Positions 1-6,944 of a stretch of 64,000 bases of DNA are shown here, one piece after another. Under the pieces are notes generated by a model that worked only from the letters and a program-made list of their open reading frames with translations, made no database searches and was not told where the DNA came from. This stretch comes from Duganella flavida (GTDB lineage: Bacteria > Pseudomonadota > Gammaproteobacteria > Burkholderiales > Burkholderiaceae_D), in contig NZ_WWCN01000014.1 in NCBI RefSeq assembly GCF_009857445.1, positions 62,001-126,000 of the forward strand. The letters run 5' to 3'. Within the stretch, counting starts at the first letter, position 1; every line of letters begins with the position of its first letter. The position numbers were made by a program, and so were the translations under genes.

Positions 1-691
1 ACGCCTCACGCACTTCCAGCGTTATGTCGCCCGGCTGCGGATACGGATAAGCCTTGGCCCAGGCAATGGCCTCTTCCACCGTGGCCGCCTGCAGCATCCA
101 GTAGCCGGCAATCAGCTCCTTCACTTCCGTGAACGGGCCATCCACCACCGAGGTTTTTGAATTGGCGTAGTGAACACGCGCCGAGCTGGCCGTGCCCTTC
201 AATCCTTCACCGGCCAGCAGCACGCCTTGCTGCACGCCGGCTTCATTATGCTGGTTCATCACATCGATGACCTCCGGCGGCGGTTCCGCATCGGATTCGC
301 TATCGGCGTCCGAGCGCAGGAACACCACATAGCGTGTGAGCGTTTCCTTGCGCTGCGGGATGGTGCCGGCCGCCGTGCCGCGTTCATCAAAGCCGACGCA
401 GTTGCCAGGGCACCCGGCGTCGCGGATTTCATAGACTGCGCCACTATCGAACAGCGGCCACCAGCGCACCTGCTCGATAATGTCTTCGCGCGATTCGGCC
501 TCCAGCAGCACAAAACCGGCTACCAGTTCCTTGGGCGAAAACGGGCCGCGCACCTCGCTCCATGCGCCCTCGCGGCGCAGCAGCCGCACCGCTTGCGCGC
601 TGGGGCGCAGGAAGGTGCCCGGCTCCAGCGCCGGTGGTTGTATTCCTCGTTCCGTGCTCTGGTTGGCGCGGCGCAGTACCATGAATTCCAT
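1..691 (-). CDS. Two-domain YCII/DGPF protein (C-terminus cut by window edge)
   Basis: The reading frame starts at ATG 691, preceded by GGAG nine bases upstream, and stays open to base 1, so about 230 residues are visible and the stop lies outside. It holds two YCII (dimeric alpha-beta barrel) repeats. The first has the pattern RGPFSPKELVAGF; the second has the canonical DGPFTEVKELIAGYW. YCII/DGPF proteins are small putative enzymes of unknown substrate, and they are the known genomic partners of ECF42-type sigma factors. It lies downstream of another DGPF gene and a VOC gene on the same strand. I infer that the sigma-factor gene lies just beyond the left edge. Confidence 0.8.
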   Translation of the reverse strand, partial: MEFMVLRRANQSTERGIQPPALEPGTFLRPSAQAVRLLRREGAWSEVRGPFSPKELVAGFVLLEAESREDIIEQVRWWPLFDSGAVYEIRDAGCPGNCVGFDERGTAAGTIPQRKETLTRYVVFLRSDADSESDAEPPPEVIDVMNQHNEAGVQQGVLLAGEGLKGTASSARVHYANSKTSVVDGPFTEVKELIAGYWMLQAATVEEAIAWAKAYPYPQPGDITLEVREA

Positions 692-728
692 TACATCATG
701 CTCCAGACTAGACTTAGCCGATAAGGTA

Positions 729-1142
729 TCACAAGCGGGCGCGTAAAGCCTCCTCTTGCGCGATCACTTCCGGCGTGGCGGCGTCACCAAAGTCGCTGAT
801 TTCAAACACCTGGCGGATTTCAATTTCCGACGGCACGTCGAACGGATTCGGACAGCGCTTCATCCACTCGATAGCCTCTTCCTTCGACTTGACTTGAATC
901 AGCCAGAAACCGGCAATCAGCTCCTTGGTCTCGGCGAACGGGCCGTCGATCACGGTGCGGCTAGCGCCGTCGTAGCGAATGCGGGCGCCTTTCGAACTAG
1001 GCTGCAGCCCCTCGCCCGCCAGCATCACGCCGGCGTTGACCAGTTCTTCGTTGAACTTGCCCATCGCCGTCAGCAGCTCGGTGCTAGGCATCTTGCCGGC
1101 TTCGGAATCGGCGGTGGCTTTTACGATGATCATGAAACGCAT
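729..1142 (-). CDS. YCII-related (DGPF) domain protein
   Basis: This 137-residue protein is a single YCII domain. It begins MRFMIIVKA, typical of the family, and has the signature VIDGPFAETKELIAGFW near residues 65-82. A well-placed SD (AGGAGA) precedes the start. It is transcribed with the VOC gene upstream (18 bp away) and the two-domain YCII gene downstream (37 bp away). The biochemical role of the family is not established. The arrangement of two DGPF genes plus a VOC gene is the usual setting of an ECF42 sigma factor. Confidence 0.85.
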   Translation of the reverse strand: MRFMIIVKATADSEAGKMPSTELLTAMGKFNEELVNAGVMLAGEGLQPSSKGARIRYDGASRTVIDGPFAETKELIAGFWLIQVKSKEEAIEWMKRCPNPFDVPSEIEIRQVFEISDFGDAATPEVIAQEEALRARL

Positions 1143-1160
1143 GAAGTTCTCCTGATTGGA

Positions 1161-1637
1161 TTATTGGCAGTCGGACGGTGCTTGCTGCTGCATCGCCGCC
1201 GCCATTTCTTCCGGCGTCATATCCTTCATGTGGGTGGCAATCGCCCAATGGTGGCCAAACGGATCGGTCACCTGCGCATAGCGGTCGCCCCAGAACATAT
1301 CGGCCGGCGGCATGCGCACCGAGGCGCCGGCATCAACCGCTTGCTTGAACGCGGCATCGGTATCGACCACATACATATGCAACGTGACCGGGCTGCCCTT
1401 CAGTGCCTTCGGACCGAGGCCACCGTATTCCGGGAAGTCGTCGGCCAGCATCAGCACCGAATCACCGATCTTCAGCGCGGCGTGCATCAAGCGGCCGTTC
1501 GGGCCAGGCATGCGCATGGTTTCAACGGCGTTAAAGGCTTTTTTGTAAAACTCGATAGCATCGGCCGCGCCTTCACAAACCAGGTGCGGGGTGATGCTGT
1601 GCATGTCTTTTGGGATTGGATCTACTTTTGCGTTCAT
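1161..1637 (-). CDS. VOC-fold glyoxalase/PhnB-like protein
   Basis: This 158-residue protein has the paired beta-alpha-beta-beta-beta modules of the vicinal-oxygen-chelate fold. It resembles the PhnB/YdcE-type group, with ITPHLVCEGAADAIEFYKKAF near the N-terminus and FWGDRYAQVTDPFGHHWAIA near the C-terminus. The start MNAKVD at 1637 is chosen because a strong AAGGAGA lies directly upstream; longer versions in the same frame lack an SD. It is the first gene of the DGPF cluster. Substrate unknown. Confidence 0.85.
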   Translation of the reverse strand: MNAKVDPIPKDMHSITPHLVCEGAADAIEFYKKAFNAVETMRMPGPNGRLMHAALKIGDSVLMLADDFPEYGGLGPKALKGSPVTLHMYVVDTDAAFKQAVDAGASVRMPPADMFWGDRYAQVTDPFGHHWAIATHMKDMTPEEMAAAMQQQAPSDCQ

Positions 1638-1712
1638 GACGGTCTCCTTGGGGTGTGAACGGGTAACTCTATACCTACGACGAAGCAGCACACCATAAAT
1701 CGACACGTTTTT

Positions 1713-3098
1713 TTAAATTTTTTTGAATCTCATGAAAAAAGTGGTTTGGACGCCCGGCTGGCTATCGACCGTGATGTCACCGCCGTGCAACGCCATGATG
1801 GCGCGGACGATGGACAGGCCCAGTCCCGCCCCCGCAGTGCGAGCCGGATCGGCGCGGTAGTAGCGGTCGAAAATATGCGGCAGGTGCTCGGGCGCGATGC
1901 CCGGTCCGGTGTTGCTGACGGCTAGCTCTATGCCATCGTCCAGCGCACGCGCCGACACACGTACCGTACCGCCGGCCGGCGTATGGCGGATCGCATTCGA
2001 TAGCACGTTGCTGACCGCGCGCTGCAACAGCATCGGGTCGACGTCGGCGCGCAGCGGCGGCGCATCCACGCTCAGGTGCACGTCCACATCCTCGGCCAGC
2101 ATCTCAAAATAATCGTGAATGCGCTGTAGCTCCACTTGCAAGTCCAGCGACTCGCGCTGCACAGCCAGTTGGGCGTTGTCGACGCGTGCAAGGAACAGCG
2201 TGTTATCAATCATGCGCGCCAGCCGCTCGTATTCTTCCAGATTGGAGGCCAGCAGCAGCTGGTACTCCTCCACCGAGCGCGTATTCGATAACGCAACCTG
2301 CGTTTCCAGCATCAGCGTGTTAAGCGGCGTGCGCATGTCGTGCGCGAGATCGGCGGCAAAGCCTGACAGGCGCTGCACGCCGTCTTCCAGACGGTTCAGC
2401 ATGGCGTTGAAGGCTTCGCCCATTTCGCGCAGTTCGACCGGTGCATCATGCATCGACAAGCGTGTATTCATGCGGCTGGTGCTGATGTCGTTCGCCTTGG
2501 CGATGACACTGCGCAGCCGCCGCATGCTGTGGCGGACCACCGCGTAGCCGAGCAAGGTCGCCAGCAACGCGCCACCGCATAGCGCCATCAGCAAATCTAC
2601 CGCATAGGCGCGCAACAGCTTGAGGCGATCGGAGCGCTCCCGCGCCAGCGTCACTTGCACCGCATCGCCGCCGCCCACAGTCGCCGCCGCGCGCACCATG
2701 CGGCCGATGCCCGCAGCCGGCTGCCAGTCGTGGATGTCTTCGATGGTCAGCGGCCGCCCGGCCGGCACGCTGTCCACATGCGGCAATGGACGTGAGGTGA
2801 TCGAGGTCTGTACCAGCGCCTTGCCATCGGCGGCGTTCACCTTGAGCATGAAGTCATTGTGGCCGAACAGCGTATCGGTCAGCGGCTTGCTGTCCTGCGC
2901 CACGGAAGCCAGTGACGGTAGTTCGGACAAGATATGGCGGATCTGGTCCACCTTGGCGATCAGTTCAACGTCATCGCGGTGCGCCATTTGCCGTTGCAGC
3001 GTGGCGTACAAATAAGCGCCGACGGCCAGAAACGACGCCACCGACACCGCCGACAGCAGCAGCGCCACGCGCAGCGTCAATGACATCGGACGGCGCAT
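1713..3098 (-). CDS. Heavy-metal sensor histidine kinase (CusS-like)
   Basis: This 461-residue membrane histidine kinase has TM1 at about residues 8-30, a periplasmic sensor domain, and TM2 at about 168-190. These are followed by HAMP, a HisKA domain with the phospho-acceptor in DLAHDMRTPLN (about residue 254), and a HATPase_c domain with N, G1 (SNTGPGI) and G2 (GAGLGLSI) boxes. The DLAHDMRTPL form and overall length fit the heavy-metal (CusS/CzcS/CopS) kinase family. The start overlaps the stop of the response-regulator gene by one base (TGATG), so the two are translationally coupled. The facing czcE operon supports metal sensing; copper is the most likely signal but is not proven. Confidence 0.9.
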   Translation of the reverse strand: MRRPMSLTLRVALLLSAVSVASFLAVGAYLYATLQRQMAHRDDVELIAKVDQIRHILSELPSLASVAQDSKPLTDTLFGHNDFMLKVNAADGKALVQTSITSRPLPHVDSVPAGRPLTIEDIHDWQPAAGIGRMVRAAATVGGGDAVQVTLARERSDRLKLLRAYAVDLLMALCGGALLATLLGYAVVRHSMRRLRSVIAKANDISTSRMNTRLSMHDAPVELREMGEAFNAMLNRLEDGVQRLSGFAADLAHDMRTPLNTLMLETQVALSNTRSVEEYQLLLASNLEEYERLARMIDNTLFLARVDNAQLAVQRESLDLQVELQRIHDYFEMLAEDVDVHLSVDAPPLRADVDPMLLQRAVSNVLSNAIRHTPAGGTVRVSARALDDGIELAVSNTGPGIAPEHLPHIFDRYYRADPARTAGAGLGLSIVRAIMALHGGDITVDSQPGVQTTFFMRFKKI

Positions 3099-3769
3099 CA
3101 GGAACGCTCTTCCAGCAGATAACCCATGCCACGCACCGTCTGCACCAGCTTGAGCGGAAAGGGATCGTCGACCTTGGCGCGCAGGCGGCGTATCGCCACA
3201 TCGACCACATTGGTGTCCGAATCAAAGTTCATATCCCAGACCATGGAAGCGATCTGGGTGCGCGACAGCACCTCGCCCTGACGCTTGGCCAGCAGGTGCA
3301 GCAACGCGAACTCCTTGGCAGTGAGATCGACGCGCTGGCCACCGCGCGTTACGCGCCGCCGCAGCACATCGATTTCCAGATCGGCCACGCGTATCACTTC
3401 CGCCTCGCGCACCGGTCCGCGCCGCATCAGCGTCTTGATGCGGGCCAGCAGTTCGGCAAAGGCAAACGGCTTGACCAGATAATCGTCCGCGCCCAGTTCC
3501 AGTCCTTTGACGCGATCGGCCACGTCGTCGCGCGCGGTCAGGAACAGCACCGGCGTTTCCTTGCGTTCGCGCAGGCGGCTGATGACTGTCCAGCCATCCA
3601 TCTGCGGCAGCATCACGTCCAGCACGATCAATTCGTAATCGTGTTCCAGCGCCAGCGCAAGGCCGTCAACGCCGTTGCGCGCCAGGTCCGCCACGTAGCC
3701 CGATTCGTGCAGGCCTTTGAGCAGGTAGTCGCCTGCCTTGGGTTCGTCTTCAACAATCAGTATTTTCAT
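3098..3769 (-). CDS. Heavy-metal response regulator (CusR/CopR-like, OmpR family)
   Basis: This 223-residue response regulator has an N-terminal receiver domain with the phospho-acceptor Asp in LIVLDVMLPQMDGW (about residue 51) and the conserved Lys in LVKPFAFAELLARI. The C-terminal winged-helix domain has the recognition-helix region VVDVAIRRLRAKVDDPF. It partners the kinase encoded immediately downstream. OmpR-family regulators bind head-to-tail direct repeats about 11 bp apart. Such repeats lie upstream of the divergent czcE gene and of the hydrolase at 5988-6722, making them the likely targets. Confidence 0.92.
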   Translation of the reverse strand: MKILIVEDEPKAGDYLLKGLHESGYVADLARNGVDGLALALEHDYELIVLDVMLPQMDGWTVISRLRERKETPVLFLTARDDVADRVKGLELGADDYLVKPFAFAELLARIKTLMRRGPVREAEVIRVADLEIDVLRRRVTRGGQRVDLTAKEFALLHLLAKRQGEVLSRTQIASMVWDMNFDSDTNVVDVAIRRLRAKVDDPFPLKLVQTVRGMGYLLEERS

Positions 3770-3804
3770 GATGCCCTCATTGTCAGCCTTTTAGCTGGTC
3801 GCAG

Positions 3805-3861
3805 GGATTACAAATCTGTCATTTGGACGTCATCTTCCTGTCAGTGCCCGCTCCTTAGACT
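3805..3861 (+). promoter_or_regulatory. czcE promoter with three 11-bp-spaced direct repeats
   Basis: Three heptamers sit exactly 11 bp apart: CTGTCAT at 3816, ACGTCAT at 3827 and CTGTCAG at 3838. A GATTACAAA motif lies just upstream at 3806, and TTACAAATCTGTCA (3808-3821) also resembles a CusR box. A -10-like TAGACT lies at 3856-3861, 11 bases after the last repeat. Repeats, spacing and -10 distance are matched on the minus strand in front of the hydrolase gene (6754-6811). No good -35 is seen, as expected for an activator-dependent promoter. Probably bound by the response regulator at 3098-3769. Confidence 0.7.
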
Positions 3862-3896
3862 GGTCACATCTTCACTCCACCACCAAAGGAAACATC

Positions 3897-4238
3897 ATGT
3901 TTAAAGCACTGCGCACCACCATTCTCATCACCGCCATCGCCGCTGCCGCCGTATCCACCAGCGCCGCCTACGCCTCGGTCAATCCGCAGCCGCAGTTCGG
4001 CATGGCCACTGCCGCTGCCAACGCCGACCGCCACATCACCATCGGCGCGAATACCAAATGGGTCAACGTCGACAACGGCGACACCGTCACTTTCGACATC
4101 AACGGCAAGAGCTTCACCTGGCATTTTGACACGTTGCACAGCGAAGAAGCTTTCGACCTGTCGAAAATCGCACCGGAAGGCGTCACCACCGGCATGGTCA
4201 CCGTCTACGTCGGCAGCAACCCGCTCTACCGAGGCTAA
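3897..4238 (+). CDS. CzcE-family periplasmic metal-binding protein
   Basis: This 113-residue protein has a signal peptide (residues 1 to about 27, ending in AYA) followed by a CzcE-type beta domain. That domain includes TIGANTKWVNVDNGDTVTF and SFTWHFDTLHSEEAFDL. CzcE of Cupriavidus metallidurans is a periplasmic copper-binding protein, and the His residues in WHFDTLH are plausible ligands. AAAGGAAA precedes the ATG. It is the first gene of a three-gene operon with the DUF305 and beta-propeller genes, divergent from the metal two-component system. Confidence 0.85.
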   Translation: MFKALRTTILITAIAAAAVSTSAAYASVNPQPQFGMATAAANADRHITIGANTKWVNVDNGDTVTFDINGKSFTWHFDTLHSEEAFDLSKIAPEGVTTGMVTVYVGSNPLYRG

Positions 4239-4241
4239 GCG

Positions 4242-4640
4242 GTGCGCCCGGCGATAATCGCCTGCCTCGTCATCCTGCCGCTGATGGCGGCAGGAGCGCA
4301 AGCGCAGGAGCACCATCACCACGGCGGCGCAGCCGCCCCACCCGCCCCCTTCATTGCCAGCAGCGCCAAGCCATTCAGCGCGCTGATGGACGATGCCATG
4401 GCCGTCATGGACGCAGGCATGAAGCAAGCGCCCATGAACGGCATCGCGCAGCACGACTTTGTCACCATGATGATGCCCCATCACCAGGGCGCAGTCGATA
4501 TGGCCAAAGCCGTGCTGCTGCACACGCAAGATCCAGAGATCCGCAATCTGGCGCTGGGCATCATCGCCGAGCAGCAGAACGAGATCAATGTCATGCAGGC
4601 CTGGTTGCAACGCCACTCATCCAAGGAAAACAACAAATGA
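4242..4640 (+). CDS. DUF305 (CopM-like) periplasmic protein, GTG start
   Basis: This 132-residue protein has a signal peptide ending AQAQ, then a metal-binding-looking EHHHHGG stretch. The DUF305 domain follows, with the signature HDFVTMMMPHHQGAVDMAK and a C-terminal helix EIINE-like region (IIAEQQNEINVMQAWL). CopM-type DUF305 proteins bind copper in the periplasm through Met and His residues. Translation begins at GTG 4242, three bases after the czcE stop, so it probably depends on coupling; the nearest SD-like sequence (GAGG) is inside czcE. Its stop overlaps the next start (ATGA). Confidence 0.85.
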   Translation: MRPAIIACLVILPLMAAGAQAQEHHHHGGAAAPPAPFIASSAKPFSALMDDAMAVMDAGMKQAPMNGIAQHDFVTMMMPHHQGAVDMAKAVLLHTQDPEIRNLALGIIAEQQNEINVMQAWLQRHSSKENNK

Positions 4641-6010
4641 AACAACTCGCACTGGCTGCGGGCGCAGCGCTGTGCTGCGCCTATGCCGTCGCCGCCCCGT
4701 CGCCGCTGGACCGCGTTTATACGGCGGACCAAAATACCAATACCATCTCGGTCTTCAGCCCTGCCAGCAATACGCTGCTGGGCCAGATCAAGCTAGGCAA
4801 TGCCCGGCCGGACGTGCTGTCGCCGCTGTACCGCGGCGAGATCAATGTCCACGGCCTCGGTTTCTCGCCGGACCACAAGACGCTGATCGCCATTTCCAAC
4901 GGCTCCAATTCCGTGACGTTTATCGATACCGCCACCAACAAGGTGAAAGGCAAGACCTACGTCGGGCGTTCGCCGCATGAAGGCTTTTTTACCGCCGACG
5001 GCAAGGAAGTCTGGGTGGTGGTGCGCGGTGAAGACTACATCTCGGTCATCGACCCGCTCACATTCAAGGAAACGCGCCGCATCCAGACCGATCTTGGTCC
5101 CGGCATGGTGCAGTTCCACCCGGATGGCAAGCTGGCGTTTGCCGTCTCCAGCTTCACGCCGATGGTCGATATCATCGACGTCGCTTCGCACACCATCGTC
5201 AAGCGCATCAGCGTGGTCAGCCCGTTCTCGCCCTTCCTGCAATTCACGCCCGACTTCAGCGAAATCTGGATGACGCACAAGGATGTGGGCAAGGTCACGC
5301 GCATCAGCACCAGCACGCTGGAAGTCACCGGCGTCATCGACACCGGCTTCATCACCAACCATCTGGCTTTTGCCAAGGTAGGCGGCGAGGTACGTGCTTA
5401 CGTCACAGTAGGCGGAGAGAATGCGGTCAAGGTCTACAGCACCGGCAAGGAACCCAAACTACTGGCAAGCATCGCCACTGGTGCGCTGCCGCACGGCGCA
5501 TGGACTTCGGATGACAACACCCGCGTCTACATCGGTCTGGAAAACGGCGATGGCGTACAGGTGATCGATACCGCCGCCAATAAGATCGTCGCCACCATGG
5601 GCGGCGGGCAAGCGCCGCAAGCGCTGGTCTACCTCTCCAACGTGGCGGCCAGCGCCGACGACCACGCCAATCTGGTGCCGCGCGTGAATCAGGATGCGCA
5701 CAACATTCAGCTCAAGCCCACCGGCGCTGACGGCAAAGGCTTCATGGTGGTGCGTAACCTTGGCGTGGTGGATGCCATCGAAGCCTTCCTGTACAAGCTG
5801 AAGCCGGATACGCAATACGACATCTACGTCAGCAGCCAGGCCGCGCCGATCGGCAGCTTCCGCACCAACACCATGGGCATGGCCAACGGCACCATGATCG
5901 GACCGGTACGCGCAGCAGCCGCCAACGACAACGCCGCCAGCCCCGCCACCGTCTCGGTGAAGGAAGCTGGCGGCGGCGCGGTGGTGCTTACTTCGCTGCC
6001 TCAAGGATGA
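4637..6010 (+). CDS. Secreted YncE-like beta-propeller protein
   Basis: This 457-residue protein has a signal peptide (MKQLALAAGAALCCAYAVAA) followed by YVTN/NHL-type beta-propeller blades through about residue 330. Examples are TIDTATNKV-like repeats such as VTFIDTATNKVKGKTYVGRS and VQVIDTAANKIVATMGGG. It ends in a C-terminal module of about 120 residues. Related propellers (YncE, cytochrome-d1-like) are periplasmic and often sit in metal or metallophore loci. Start and previous stop overlap as ATGA. The 3' end overlaps the convergent hydrolase by 23 bp. The exact ligand is unknown. Confidence 0.8.
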   Translation: MKQLALAAGAALCCAYAVAAPSPLDRVYTADQNTNTISVFSPASNTLLGQIKLGNARPDVLSPLYRGEINVHGLGFSPDHKTLIAISNGSNSVTFIDTATNKVKGKTYVGRSPHEGFFTADGKEVWVVVRGEDYISVIDPLTFKETRRIQTDLGPGMVQFHPDGKLAFAVSSFTPMVDIIDVASHTIVKRISVVSPFSPFLQFTPDFSEIWMTHKDVGKVTRISTSTLEVTGVIDTGFITNHLAFAKVGGEVRAYVTVGGENAVKVYSTGKEPKLLASIATGALPHGAWTSDDNTRVYIGLENGDGVQVIDTAANKIVATMGGGQAPQALVYLSNVAASADDHANLVPRVNQDAHNIQLKPTGADGKGFMVVRNLGVVDAIEAFLYKLKPDTQYDIYVSSQAAPIGSFRTNTMGMANGTMIGPVRAAAANDNAASPATVSVKEAGGGAVVLTSLPQG

Positions 6011-6722
6011 GGTTTGCAATCTCGTCGGCGTGCGAGATCATCGACAAGTGACTGGATTTCAGTTCGATGGTCTTGGCGCCCATACGCTTGGCAAGGAAGC
6101 GTTCCAGCTCCGGCGAGGTGGTGCGGTCATTGGTGGACACCGCGTAGTAAGTCGGCTTGACCTTCCACGCCGCTTGCGTGGTGCGCGAGGCGAACAGGGT
6201 CTGCGAGATGCGGCCCTGCCCTGCGTACAGCACGCGCGCCTGGGCCGGATCCAGATCACCGGCGAAATCGCGCACAAACGCTTCCTCGCTCAGCTGCGCG
6301 AAACCGTCCGGCGTCTTGACCAGGCCTTTGCCGGCAGGCGCCGCCGGGAAGGTCGCGGCCAGCGCGGCGTAGTCCTCACCCGCATCCGGTGCGCGCGCCG
6401 CCACGTAGACCAAAGCCTTCACTTTCGGATCGGTGCCGGTCTCGCTGATCACCGTGCCAGCCCACGAGTGGCCGACCAAAATAACCGGGCCATCCTGCTG
6501 CGCCAGTGCGCGGCGGGTGGCTTCGGCATCGTCCGCCAGCGAGGTCAAGGGATTCTGCACCGAGGTCACGTGCTTGCCAGCTTTCTGTAAGCGAGCGATC
6601 ACTTCATTCCATCCTGAGCCGTCGGCATACGCGCCATGCACTAAAACGATATTATTGACAGTTGCCGAGGCAGTTCCGGAAAACAGGGCGGCGAAAACGC
6701 CGGCAAGTAACAGCTTGTTCAT
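5988..6722 (-). CDS. Secreted alpha/beta hydrolase (EstC-like)
   Basis: This 244-residue alpha/beta hydrolase has a signal peptide ending ASA. The oxyanion region is NIVLVHGAYADGSGW, the nucleophile elbow GHSWAG (Ser about residue 98), and the catalytic His lies in SSHLSMISH near the C-terminus. It belongs to the EstC/salicylate-esterase-like group. The start at 6722 has AAGGAAA upstream; the longer frame back to 6845 would place the -10 box inside the gene. Its promoter carries the same 11-bp repeat operator as czcE, so it is probably a member of the metal-responsive regulon despite its enzyme-like fold. Confidence 0.85.
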   Translation of the reverse strand: MNKLLLAGVFAALFSGTASATVNNIVLVHGAYADGSGWNEVIARLQKAGKHVTSVQNPLTSLADDAEATRRALAQQDGPVILVGHSWAGTVISETGTDPKVKALVYVAARAPDAGEDYAALAATFPAAPAGKGLVKTPDGFAQLSEEAFVRDFAGDLDPAQARVLYAGQGRISQTLFASRTTQAAWKVKPTYYAVSTNDRTTSPELERFLAKRMGAKTIELKSSHLSMISHADEIANLILEAAK

Positions 6723-6753
6723 GAGGGTTTCCTTATGGGTTGATGGTATGCCC

Positions 6754-6811
6754 AGTATAGAAATCCGCCCCTGACCACAAGATGACGCCCAGATTACAAA
6801 CAGATTACAGC
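6754..6811 (-). promoter_or_regulatory. Hydrolase promoter with czcE-type 11-bp repeats
   Basis: Read on the minus strand, TGTAATC at 6809, TGTAATC at 6798 and CGTCATC at 6787 are spaced 11 bp apart, followed by TGGTCAG at 6777. A -10 TATACT lies at 6759-6754. The segment CGTCATCTT and the 19-base gap from it to the -10 are identical in arrangement to the czcE promoter. On the plus strand the first two repeats appear as CAGATTACA at 6790 and 6801. Confidence 0.7.
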
Positions 6812-6944
6812 CATCACGAAACACAGTGATACATGCCAGAAACAATTCTTAAGTCATTCATCACCATTAACCAGCTAGAATTATTCACTAATGTAGCATT
6901 CCATTGCGCTGCGATTCCGCCGCACCTGTCTCTAGGGGTAACCT

